Part shown: piece by piece, positions 8,513 through 16,006 of the stretch | Numbering within the stretch: the stretch's first letter is position 1 | How the letters are laid out: each line of letters opens with the position of its first letter | Assembly (NCBI GenBank): GCA_963753165.1 | Contig: CAVWBP010000009.1 | Span: 124,001 to 188,000, forward strand | DNA length: 64,000 nucleotides | Origin: JAKLQR01 sp963753165 | GTDB lineage: Bacteria; Nitrospirota; Thermodesulfovibrionia; Thermodesulfovibrionales; SM23-35 | Reading direction: 5' to 3' | The notes under the pieces: generated by a model | Databases searched by the model: none | What the model saw: the letters and a program-made list of their open reading frames with translations, nothing else | What the model was told of the DNA's origin: nothing | Made by a program: the position numbers and the translations under genes

Positions 8513-8958
8513 TGTCAAGATGTCTTTTGATGGCACTGCTTCTGCTCCTGATGATTTCAGGGGCAGAAGCCCATTCTGTTCACTACCAGGTGGAAAACCG
8601 TGGCATCAGCGCAAGGATTTTTTATGCAGAAGATGACCCTGCACGCTATTCTCAGTATGAAATATTCGGGCCCGGTGATACAATCCCTCATCAGAAGGGA
8701 AGAACCGACAGGAACGGTTTCGTATCGTTCCTGCCGGACAGGAAAGGGAAATGGGTCATCAAGGTCTACGGAGAATCCGAACACGGTATGCACGGTGCTC
8801 AGGTCGTGGTGGATGTCAATGAGGATCTCTTTATGGAGTCTTTCAGGAAGCCTCTTGTTGCAAAGTACACAAAAGCCTTCGTGGGAATCAGTTTTCTCCT
8901 GGCACTCTTCGGTTTAGGGGCTCTGCTGAAGTCATGGAAGAGAGGCAATACGGAATAG
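8509..8958 (+). CDS. NikL-like periplasmic protein with C-terminal membrane anchor
   Basis: The 149-residue protein has a signal peptide (LLLLLMISGAEA) followed by HSVHYQVENRG, a beta-rich middle with a KGRTDRNGFVSFLPDRKGKW segment, and a C-terminal membrane helix (AFVGISFLLALFGLGALL) ending in basic residues. This architecture and its place right after a DUF4198 gene match the NikK-NikL pair that replaces NikN in some ECF-type nickel transporters. The membrane and ATPase parts (NikM, NikQ, NikO) are not in the window, so the partner must be elsewhere or the pair serves the TonB receptor. Start overlaps the previous stop (ATGATG). Confidence 0.65.
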   Translation: MMSRCLLMALLLLLMISGAEAHSVHYQVENRGISARIFYAEDDPARYSQYEIFGPGDTIPHQKGRTDRNGFVSFLPDRKGKWVIKVYGESEHGMHGAQVVVDVNEDLFMESFRKPLVAKYTKAFVGISFLLALFGLGALLKSWKRGNTE

Positions 8959-9012
8959 CAGGTTAAGAAAAACTCATAGCGTATCCGCTGGAAGTGCCAT
9001 TAATGTTATATT

Positions 9013-9162
9013 AATTAGAGTCTGTTTATAAAGTGCGATTCCGATAAAAATTCGTCATTCTCGCGAAGGCGGGAATCCAGTATTATCAATGTGTTCTGGA
9101 AAGCTTCCGGACCGGTCAAGCCGGAGGATGACAAACCCTGAGTTTTTAAACAGACACTAATT
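9013..9162 (+). repeat. MITE-like element with AGTGTCTGTTTA-type inverted ends
   Basis: The left end AATTAGAGTCTGTTTATAAA and the reverse complement of the right end (AATTAGTGTCTGTTTAAAAA) match except at two positions. The element is about 150 bp and encodes nothing. Inside is a smaller palindromic core that begins GTCATTCTCGCGAAGGCGGG and ends GAGGATGAC, which resembles cores at four other places in the window. It fills most of the gap between the NikL-like and radical SAM genes. Confidence 0.65.
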
Positions 9163-9201
9163 ATATGAATACGATTAAAATATTGAGGAGGAAATCTTAT
9201 A

Positions 9202-10194
9202 TTGATCAAAGAAATCATCAAGAAATCATTCGATGGAACACTTCTTACCCAATCAGAGATTGCTTCATTATTTGAAGTTCCTCTCTTTTCCAAGGAATCA
9301 GCGATGATTATCGCAGCTTCCCGGAAAAAAAGTGAAGCAGCGAGCAATGGCCTGGCAGAGGTTCATGCGCAGGTTGGATTGAATATTGCGCCATGTCCCA
9401 GGAACTGCGCCTTCTGTGCGTTTGCAGCCAGGAATAAGGTTTTTCAGGAAAAAAAGGAAATTCCGGTCGATGAAGCTATTGAGAAAGCAAGGCAGTTTGA
9501 AACTGACGGGGCAAATGCCGTGTTTGTGATGAGCACCGCGGATTACCCTTTTGAAAAATTTGCAGATATTGCCCTTGAGATCAGAAAATCCCTTCGTCCG
9601 GAGACGATACTGGTTGCAAATGTCGGTGATTTTACAAAAAAACAGGCCCGAAAGTTAAAAGAAACGGGTTTTTCAGGTGTTTATCATGCGGTTCGGTTAG
9701 GGGAAGGAAAAGACACTTCTATACAGGTGGAAACAAGGCTGAAAACATTCAGGAACGCAAGGGAAGCAGGCTTATCTCTGGGCACTTGTGTAGAGCCGGT
9801 CGGGAATGAACATAGCGTTGAGGAATTGGTGGAAAAAACCCTTATTACCCGCGATGCAAAACCCGTCTACAGCGGTTCAGCACGACGGATACCCATCCCG
9901 AATACAAAAATGGCGAAATACGGTATTGTGAGCGAGGCCAGAATGGCGCATATACTGGCTGTGGTAAGGTTAGCGCTCGGGTATGATATTCCGGGAAATT
10001 GTACGCATGAGCCGAATGTTATAGGAGCAGCAGCAGGAGCAAATCTGTTGTGGGCAGAGGCTGGATCCAATCCCCGCGATACAGAGAAAGAAACAGAAGG
10101 CAAACGGGGCATGACAGTAAAAGAATGTGTGAAAGTGCTGGAAGAGGCCGAATGGAAGGTACTGCAAGGCCCGTCAAAATTTTATGGAGCATAA
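9202..10194 (+). CDS. BioB-like radical SAM enzyme, substrate unknown
   Basis: The 330-residue protein carries the radical-SAM CxxxCxxC cluster motif at residues 65-72 (CPRNCAFC) in a TIM-barrel of the biotin synthase / ThiH / PylB type, with an N-terminal helical lead and a C-terminal GNCTHEPNVIGAAAGANLLWAEAGSNPRD segment like that of biotin-synthase-like proteins. The start is TTG at 9202, chosen because GGAGGAAA lies nine bases upstream and no ATG fits. I would not call it BioB, because the characteristic YNHNLD of biotin synthase is absent. It may belong with the TonB locus, but a 240-base gap with a mobile element separates them. Confidence 0.75.
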   Translation: MIKEIIKKSFDGTLLTQSEIASLFEVPLFSKESAMIIAASRKKSEAASNGLAEVHAQVGLNIAPCPRNCAFCAFAARNKVFQEKKEIPVDEAIEKARQFETDGANAVFVMSTADYPFEKFADIALEIRKSLRPETILVANVGDFTKKQARKLKETGFSGVYHAVRLGEGKDTSIQVETRLKTFRNAREAGLSLGTCVEPVGNEHSVEELVEKTLITRDAKPVYSGSARRIPIPNTKMAKYGIVSEARMAHILAVVRLALGYDIPGNCTHEPNVIGAAAGANLLWAEAGSNPRDTEKETEGKRGMTVKECVKVLEEAEWKVLQGPSKFYGA

Positions 10195-10322
10195 ATTTTC
10201 TCTTTCAATCACGAATCAATAGTATAACTATTCTCTAACCCCTTGTTGCAGCAGGAATGATTCCACAGTTCTTGCTCTTAGATGATTACATGTCTTAGAA
10301 TAATACAATTGAGGACCATACT

Positions 10323-10919
10323 ATGAAGAGACGAAACTCCAAAAACTCATTGAAAAAATCTGAAAACAACCGGAATAAGAATTCAGGCAGTAATACAGAG
10401 CCGAAGCAGGAAAGGATCCTCGTTGTTGACGATGACGAAGCGTTGGTGGAGATTTTACAGAAAGGACTTTCATTGCACGGCTACTCTTGTGAAGCAACGA
10501 AGAGAGCTGCATCAGCCCTTGAACTTATAGAAAAAGACTCTTTTGATATCATGATAGCGGATATTATTATGCCTGATATGAACGGCCTTGAACTGACAAA
10601 AAGGGTGAAGAGAATCAGACCTGAAATGATCATTGTGGTAATAACAGGACATATCGAAGATTTTCCCTATGATAGGGCAATTGAAGCGGGAGCTTCTGAT
10701 TTTATAAAGAAGCCTTTTACCATAAAAGAGCTTCTTGCCAGGATACGATATGTGAAGATGCAGGATGAACTGCTCATGAGAGAGCGGGAACTCAAACGGA
10801 GAGTACAGGAACTTGAAGAGTTTTATGATATTGCGGTAGGCAGGGAACTGAGAATGATAGAGTTGAAAAAAGAGATAGAGAGCCTGAAGAAAAAATTAGG
10901 CGGAAATAAGAAAGCATAG
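10323..10919 (+). CDS. Response regulator with receiver domain and C-terminal coiled coil
   Basis: After a basic, low-complexity N-terminus of about 30 residues comes a CheY-like receiver domain (ILVVDDDEALVEIL; phospho-acceptor Asp in MIADIIMPDMNG; Thr in VVITGH; Lys in FIKKPF). The last 60 residues are charged and helical (RERELKRRVQELEEFYDIAVGRE), a likely coiled coil ending in Lys-rich sequence. There is no DNA-binding or enzymatic output domain, so it may act by protein contact. The nearest kinase is not adjacent. Confidence 0.88.
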   Translation: MKRRNSKNSLKKSENNRNKNSGSNTEPKQERILVVDDDEALVEILQKGLSLHGYSCEATKRAASALELIEKDSFDIMIADIIMPDMNGLELTKRVKRIRPEMIIVVITGHIEDFPYDRAIEAGASDFIKKPFTIKELLARIRYVKMQDELLMRERELKRRVQELEEFYDIAVGRELRMIELKKEIESLKKKLGGNKKA

Positions 10920-11052
10920 TTTAAACTGCAAAGCAGAGAGCGAGCTAAGAAAATTCTTCAGCTCAATAAACTAAGACAATTCATACGGAAGGCGATAGCC
11001 CAAGAATGAGTCCCGAAGGCTTTCGGGATATCTGCCGTATTCATCCGAATGT

Positions 11053-11271
11053 TTACCTGCAGGTACTGCAGGAGGTTTTGCTGCAGGATGTGCAGGAGGC
11101 TGATGCAGCGGTTCCGGCCATAGGTCTTTCAGTCCCGGCAGAACAAAACACCGAAAACTTCTTTCTCACATCCTTTGAACTGCATTTCGGACAGGTGATT
11201 TCCTGGTTGCCGAAGACGAGTTTTTCAAAAGCTTCGTTGCAAGAACAGCATTGATATTCAAAAATCGGCAT
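11053..11271 (-). CDS. FmdB-type zinc-ribbon protein
   Basis: A 72-residue protein beginning MPIFEYQCCSCNEAFEKLV with CxxC pairs (CSC, CPKC) typical of the FmdB/CxxC_CXXC_SSSS family. The C-terminus is Ser/Cys-rich (ASCTSCSKTSCSTC), another family trait. Such proteins are described as putative regulators linked to formamide and one-carbon genes, but their function is not established. It is an isolated minus-strand gene between a response regulator and a mobile repeat. Confidence 0.85.
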   Translation of the reverse strand: MPIFEYQCCSCNEAFEKLVFGNQEITCPKCSSKDVRKKFSVFCSAGTERPMAGTAASASCTSCSKTSCSTCR

Positions 11272-11302
11272 TGATAACTCCTGTAATCATTAGATTGAAG
11301 GG

Positions 11303-11430
11303 GCTAGTGTACTGTCCCTTCAAGAGCTAAACATTTATTGTCACCCTGAACTTGTTTCAGGGTCTTTCCTCATAGCAAAAGCGAGATTCTGAATCAGTTA
11401 GGAATGACAAGTCATTCATGGGACACCACT
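11303..11430 (+). repeat. MITE-like element, GCTAGTGT/TGTCCC ends, copy 1
   Basis: The left end reads GCTAGTGTACTGTCCC and the right end GGGACACCACTCAT, partly decayed. Inside lies TTGTCACCCTGAACTTG and a GAATGAC end, forming a nested palindrome. Overall it is clearly the same element as the one at 63402-63534 (about 80% identical by eye). The right end almost touches the stop of the transaldolase gene. Confidence 0.7.
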
Positions 11431-11439
11431 CATCACTGC

Positions 11440-12093
11440 TCACGGTTTTTTCGGCACCTTCTCCCAGTCCTTCAGGAATTTTTCGATCCCGATATCCGTG
11501 AGGGGATGCCGTGACAATTGTAGTATAACAGAATAGGGGATTGTGGCGATATGCGCCCCCATTCTTGCCGCTTCGACGACGTGGAGGGGATTCCGGATGC
11601 TTGCTACGATTACCTCTGTTTCATACAGGTAATTTTCGAATATCATGAGAATATCTCCGACGAGGTCCATCCCTGTATGACTGATATCGTCAAGCCTCCC
11701 CACGAAAGGACTTACGTATGTGGCACCCGCCTTTGCGGCAAGAAGCGCCTGGCTCGGGGAGAAGACAAGGGTCACATTTGTTTTGATGCCCATACCCGAC
11801 AATTTTTTGACTGCTTTGAGCCCTTCTGCGGTCATGGGAATCTTTACCACAATATTTTCATGTATCTTCGAGAGGGAAACAGCCTCCTGAATCATCTCCT
11901 CCGCCGTCATACTCACGGCTTCGGCACTCACGGGGCCGTCAACGATGCTGCAGATTTCCCTGAGCAACGGCACAGGGTCCTTTCCCTCCTTTGCGATGAG
12001 CGAGGGATTTGTCGTTACCCCGTCTATCACACCAAGATCATGCGCTTTCCGGATTTCTTCGCTATTGGCAGTGTCGATAAAGAATTTCATCAT
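11440..12093 (-). CDS. tal: Transaldolase of the short (TalC/Fsa-like) class
   Basis: Transfers a dihydroxyacetone unit between sugar phosphates in the non-oxidative pentose phosphate pathway. The 217-residue protein starts MMKFFIDTANSEEIRKA, has GVTTNPSLI, the Schiff-base lysine region in NIVVKIPMTAEGLKA and TNVTLVFSPSQALLAAKAGATYVSPFVGRLDD. This short length is typical of the TalC/FSA subfamily; the family includes fructose-6-phosphate aldolases, so activity is not certain. GAGGAGG lies just upstream of the start. Confidence 0.93.
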   Translation of the reverse strand: MMKFFIDTANSEEIRKAHDLGVIDGVTTNPSLIAKEGKDPVPLLREICSIVDGPVSAEAVSMTAEEMIQEAVSLSKIHENIVVKIPMTAEGLKAVKKLSGMGIKTNVTLVFSPSQALLAAKAGATYVSPFVGRLDDISHTGMDLVGDILMIFENYLYETEVIVASIRNPLHVVEAARMGAHIATIPYSVILQLSRHPLTDIGIEKFLKDWEKVPKKP

Positions 12094-12216
12094 ACCTCCT
12101 CTTCCTCAGTGATAAAGATATTCAGAAATTTATTATACTAGATAGTAAAATTTCCTGAGCAGAAAAAAGAAAAGAAAGAAACGAAACTATCAGCTTTCAA
12201 TAATTTCAGGTACAAT

Positions 12217-12225
12217 TGGTATAAC
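12217..12225 (+). promoter_or_regulatory. Possible extended -10 promoter
   Basis: TGGTATAAC in an AT-rich stretch upstream of the cyclic-nucleotide-binding gene. The TG one base before TATAAC makes it an extended -10. It lies before the repeat at 12260, so a transcript would pass through the repeat into the gene at 12409. No clear -35 was seen. Confidence 0.35.
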
Positions 12226-12259
12226 TATAAAACAAGGCGAAGGAACAAAGGTTTATGTT

Positions 12260-12406
12260 ATTAATCCTCAAAGATACTAAAAGTTGCATAAGATCTTTTT
12301 TTGTCATTCCCCGACTTGATCGGGGAATCCAGTATCGAAAGTTATCGGAAAAAGAACTGGATTATCCGGTCAAGCCGGATAATGACGACCTTTGGAACAG
12401 GGTTCG
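12260..12406 (+). repeat. About 150-bp dispersed repeat, copy 1
   Basis: Begins ATTAATCCTCAAAGATACT, contains TTGTCATTCCCCGACTTGAT and ends TTTGGAACAGGGTTCG. The same order is present in inverse orientation at 49579-49743. The core is palindromic: CCCCGACTTGATCGGGG and ATCCGGTCAAGCCGGAT. It ends two bases before the likely start codon of the next gene, so it forms that gene's 5' leader. No open frame. Confidence 0.75.
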
Positions 12407-12408
12407 TA

Positions 12409-12924
12409 ATGAATAAAATCTGGGAGAACATCTTTAAATTCCGCCGGAAGGCATCTGATGAGATAGACGCGATTCTCCTTAAGATACCGGTGTTCCAGGA
12501 CCTCAATAATCGAGAACTGCAAAAAATAAAACGGATCCTTCATCAGAGGGAATACCGGAGCAACGAGATAATCTTCAAAGAGGGTGATATCGGGCTCGGC
12601 ATGTATATTATTCTTGGGGGAGAGGTCCGGATTGTCTGCGGACCGGACAACCATGTGCTGGCCGAACTCTGCGGAGGAGATTTTTTCGGAGAGTTGTCGC
12701 TCCTCGATGACGCGCCGAGAAGCGCGGCTGCTGTTGCGAAATCCGCCTGTGTTACGCTCTGTTTTTTCAAGCCCGAAATGATTGATCTCATCAGCCGCGA
12801 CCCGCAACTCGGCTGTAAAATATTATTCAGGCTCGCATGGGTTATCGGGGAGCGATTGAAGAGCACCAATGAACAACTGAAGGAAATAAGTTGCCTGAGG
12901 CAGCAGGACCCGATATCTGCATGA
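12409..12924 (+). CDS. Cyclic nucleotide-binding domain protein
   Basis: About 171 residues from the ATG at 12409 (longer readings begin inside the repeat). A single cNMP-binding beta-roll runs from about residue 20 to 140 with IIFKEGDIGLGMYIILGGEV and the phosphate-binding cassette GELSLLDDAPRSAAAVA, including the conserved Glu and Arg. There is no DNA-binding domain, so it is not a Crp-type regulator. The stop overlaps the start of the AI-2E permease gene (ATGA), so the two form an operon; it may regulate the permease. The ribosome site is weak. Confidence 0.85.
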   Translation: MNKIWENIFKFRRKASDEIDAILLKIPVFQDLNNRELQKIKRILHQREYRSNEIIFKEGDIGLGMYIILGGEVRIVCGPDNHVLAELCGGDFFGELSLLDDAPRSAAAVAKSACVTLCFFKPEMIDLISRDPQLGCKILFRLAWVIGERLKSTNEQLKEISCLRQQDPISA

Positions 12925-13967
12925 GAATATCCGGGGGCAGCAGCGCCAGCCATCTCAAAATTGTGCTTATCCTGATTACCATAGCGGGATTTATTGCGTT
13001 TCTCACTTATATACCCGATATCGTGAAACTGGTAATCATCTCTATTCTGCTCGCATATATTTTGGCCCCCTTTGCCAATTTCCTCGAATCCCGGGGCATG
13101 AGCCGCCCGACTGCAACCATTCTGATATTTATTGCCATTGTTTTTGCTGTGAGTTTTGCATACATGAGCATATTGCCTCTGTTTGCAGCACAGATAAGCG
13201 GTCTCCAGACGGGCTTTAATCCTGAGCGAGCGGGTTTTGTGATTTCCCGGTTTGAAGACTTTCTGATGCCGTATCTCTCGTTCCTCGGAATTAAAGAGCT
13301 GAATCTTCTGGGGAGAATACAGACGGTTATGGCAGGCGCCGGCGACTGGGTTTTTAATCATGTCCTTGATGCAGCGTCCCTTGTCACCAGCTTGATTCTG
13401 ATACCCTTTATCGTTTTTTTTCTTTTAAAGGACGGGAGGGAGTTTAAAAGGTCTTTTGTCAGTCTGGTTCCAAACCGCTATTTCGAGTTCACCCTCTATC
13501 TGTTCCATAAATTGAACGCCCAGGTCGGAAATTATCTCCGCGGCCAGTTGATTGACGCTACGATAGTAGGTACTATGGCAGTATTTGCCCTGTGGGTAAT
13601 CGGCGTGAAATACTTCTTCCTTATAGGGATCTTTGCCGGACTGGCGAATCTTATCCCGTATTTCGGTCCGATCGCCGGTGCGGTGCTTGCGCTTATTGTT
13701 TCGATCCTGCAGACAGGCAGCCTTGACAGGGCATTTTATGTGATCCTTGCGTTCACGATCATAAAATTGCTTGACGATGTCATCGTCCAGCCGGTTGTTG
13801 TCGCGAAAAGTGTTCATATGCACCCTCTTACCGTATTGCTTGCAGTGCTGATCGGCGGCAGATTGTTCGGAATCCTCGGGATGCTGTTGTCGGTTCCCCT
13901 TGTCGGTTTTCTCAAGGTGGTGGTGCATGAAAGCATTCTCAACTACCGCAGGTACCGCGCCGCATAG
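12921..13967 (+). CDS. AI-2E family (PerM/YdiK-like) membrane transporter
   Basis: About 348 residues from ATG 12921, which overlaps the previous stop. It has roughly seven to eight membrane helices with the family-typical pattern: an N-terminal helix pair (LVIISILLAYILAPFANFLESRG), an amphipathic middle, IPFIVFFLLKDG, then GVKYFFLIGIFAGLANLIPYFGP and KLLDDVIVQPVVVAKSVHMHP. Members export or exchange small solutes or ions; the autoinducer-2 role holds for only some. Coupling to a cNMP-binding protein suggests cyclic nucleotide control. Confidence 0.9.
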   Translation: MRISGGSSASHLKIVLILITIAGFIAFLTYIPDIVKLVIISILLAYILAPFANFLESRGMSRPTATILIFIAIVFAVSFAYMSILPLFAAQISGLQTGFNPERAGFVISRFEDFLMPYLSFLGIKELNLLGRIQTVMAGAGDWVFNHVLDAASLVTSLILIPFIVFFLLKDGREFKRSFVSLVPNRYFEFTLYLFHKLNAQVGNYLRGQLIDATIVGTMAVFALWVIGVKYFFLIGIFAGLANLIPYFGPIAGAVLALIVSILQTGSLDRAFYVILAFTIIKLLDDVIVQPVVVAKSVHMHPLTVLLAVLIGGRLFGILGMLLSVPLVGFLKVVVHESILNYRRYRAA

Positions 13968-13983
13968 ACAGGCGCCTCCCGTC

Positions 13984-15150
13984 TTACTGAATCAATGCTT
14001 CTTCGATGACCTCGATAAGATGGAGCACCGGCTTGTTCCTGATATCCTTCGAAAGCTGAAGGATGCAGCCGGGACAGGAAGTCACCAGCACTTCAGCGTG
14101 CGCATACTCGTCTGCACACTTAGCAAGAAGGCTCCGGGAAAGCTCCCTGTTCGAAAAACAGAACATGCCCGCAAAACCGCAACAGAGCTCTTCTCTGGAA
14201 TCTAAAAGATCGATGCCCAGGATGCGGAGGATTTCTCTCGGTTCCTTTGTTATTCCCAGGCCATATTTCAGGTGACAGGGATCATGATATCCTGCCGGTT
14301 TGGGGAATGAAGTGAGTTTGGAAAACTGTGCAGAGTCCAGCTTATCGACAAAGAAAGTTGAAATATCGGAAGCTTTTTCTATCCCTTCCCCAATCATTTT
14401 TGGATAATCCGATTTTAATGCATGGGTGCAGGTCGGACAGAGGCATACCACTGATTCGACGTGCAGTCTGCTGAACGCATCAAGATTCTTTTTTGCAAGT
14501 CGTTTCGCCTCTTTTTCCAGGCCGAGTGTTCGGAGGGGGACTCCGCAGCATATCTCGCCCGCAGGAAGGACTACCTCATATCCGAGGCCGTGCAATACAT
14601 TGATGAGGGCTTCTCCCAAATGGGGATAGAGAAAATTCACGGTGCATCCGGTAAAGACCGCAACCCGCCCCCTCTTTTTTTTAACTGTGACCACCTGAAC
14701 GTTTTCCTTCAAATGGTGTTCAGGCAAATTGAACTGAAGCGGGAGGAGATTTTTTTTCCGCAGATAAGGGAGCATGAAGTTCTGGCCCATTTTCATTAGT
14801 TGAAAAGTTAATTTCGGATTCCGGATAAATGCAGAGAGAAAGAGCCGCAGATACTGCCGCCTTCTGTCGGTTTTCCTGAGAATATTTCTCCCCCGGTACA
14901 TAACTTCATTGATGTCTACCCCGAGAGGGCAGAGGCCTGAGCAGGCGCCACAGAGCGTGCAGCTGAAAATACGGTCATTCAGCAGAGAAGAAGGCTGCAA
15001 AAGCCCTGTGGCAAGGCCCCGGAGGAGTGCAAGCCTTCCCCTCGCGCCCATTGATTCGGTAGCGTCTTCATCATAGGTAAAACACGAGGCCTTACAGGTT
15101 CCGCAACGGACACATTTTGAGAGTTCCTGGAGATAGCGCTCGGGTTCCAT
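13984..15150 (-). CDS. Fe-S oxidoreductase with two CCG domains (GlcF/HdrD-like)
   Basis: The 388-residue protein has two N-terminal [4Fe-4S] ferredoxin motifs (CVRCGTCKASC and CTLCGACSGLCP) followed by two cysteine-rich CCG domains (CTGC...ICCGVP-like near residues 170-210, and CH...ELCCGFAGMF near 300-330). This layout matches GlcF/LldE/HdrD-type subunits that carry electrons in hydroxyacid oxidation. No FAD-dependent GlcD partner is next to it. It begins at the same base where larE ends, so the two are cotranscribed, suggesting a link to lactate metabolism or to the LarE product. Confidence 0.85.
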   Translation of the reverse strand: MEPERYLQELSKCVRCGTCKASCFTYDEDATESMGARGRLALLRGLATGLLQPSSLLNDRIFSCTLCGACSGLCPLGVDINEVMYRGRNILRKTDRRRQYLRLFLSAFIRNPKLTFQLMKMGQNFMLPYLRKKNLLPLQFNLPEHHLKENVQVVTVKKKRGRVAVFTGCTVNFLYPHLGEALINVLHGLGYEVVLPAGEICCGVPLRTLGLEKEAKRLAKKNLDAFSRLHVESVVCLCPTCTHALKSDYPKMIGEGIEKASDISTFFVDKLDSAQFSKLTSFPKPAGYHDPCHLKYGLGITKEPREILRILGIDLLDSREELCCGFAGMFCFSNRELSRSLLAKCADEYAHAEVLVTSCPGCILQLSKDIRNKPVLHLIEVIEEALIQ

Positions 15151-15962
15151 TAATCCTTTTTCCTGTCTAATGCTCTATTCAAACTCCCGGTCCGGTAGCC
15201 GTCAAGGTCGAGGGAGACAAAGATATATCCTAAAGATTTCAGTGTTTCAGAAATGATCTTCCTCTTTTCTGTATTCAGCAGAAGCTCCATTTCCTCCTCC
15301 CCGACTTCGATCCGGGCAGTCCCGTCATGGTCTCTTACCCGTATCTGCCGGAATCCCAAAGATCCAAGGAAGTCCTCTGCCTTTGCGACCCTTTGGATGG
15401 CTTCTCCGGTAATTTTCTGACCGTAGGGAAACCGTGTGGCAAGGCATGGCGATGAAGGTTTGTCCCATGTGCTGAGGCCGAGCTGACGGGAACATTCTCT
15501 TATGTCGCGCTTCGAAAATTCAGCTTCCTCAAGGGGGCTTCTGACCCTGTGCTTGTGGGCGGCCTGTTTCCCGGGCCTGTAGTCCGAAGCATCATCACTG
15601 TTGCTTCCATCCATGACGAACCTGTATCCCTCTGCATTCGCTATGTCCTTCAGTGTCCTGAACAAGGAGTCTTTACAGAGGAAACACCTCTCAGGGGTGT
15701 TCTCGGCAAATTGATTCAGCGAAAGTTCGTCTGTCTCGATGAGTCGGTGTTCCAGTCCGAGTTGCTTCGCCATTTTCTGTGCGGCAAGGATGTTTTCCCG
15801 GGGAAAAATATCCGACACCGCGGTTACCGCCAGGGATTTGATGCCGCACAGCTGAGCAGTTTTGAGGAGGAAGGTGCTGTCAACCCCTCCGGAATACGCG
15901 AGTACGGCGCTTTCCATGTCCTTGAGAATTTGTGAGAGGCGGTCTAACTTTTTCATAGGCAT
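15150..15962 (-). CDS. larE: LarE-type sulfur transferase for the nickel-pincer cofactor
   Basis: LarE inserts sulfur into pyridinium dicarboxylate mononucleotide to make the nickel-pincer cofactor of lactate racemase and relatives. The 270-residue protein has the PP-loop AYSGGVDSTFLL and the conserved WDKPSSPCLATRFPYG. It has Cys93 and Cys96 (ERCFLCKD) plus Cys173 (SPCLATR). From what is known of the family, the three-cysteine form binds a [4Fe-4S] cluster instead of sacrificing its own sulfur. larA, larB and larC are not in the window. A nickel-type uptake locus lies a few kilobases upstream. Confidence 0.9.
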   Translation of the reverse strand: MPMKKLDRLSQILKDMESAVLAYSGGVDSTFLLKTAQLCGIKSLAVTAVSDIFPRENILAAQKMAKQLGLEHRLIETDELSLNQFAENTPERCFLCKDSLFRTLKDIANAEGYRFVMDGSNSDDASDYRPGKQAAHKHRVRSPLEEAEFSKRDIRECSRQLGLSTWDKPSSPCLATRFPYGQKITGEAIQRVAKAEDFLGSLGFRQIRVRDHDGTARIEVGEEEMELLLNTEKRKIISETLKSLGYIFVSLDLDGYRTGSLNRALDRKKD

Positions 15963-16006
15963 TGCGTGCAGTGCTTTCGAGGCAGACTCGCTACGGGGGA
16001 GACAGT

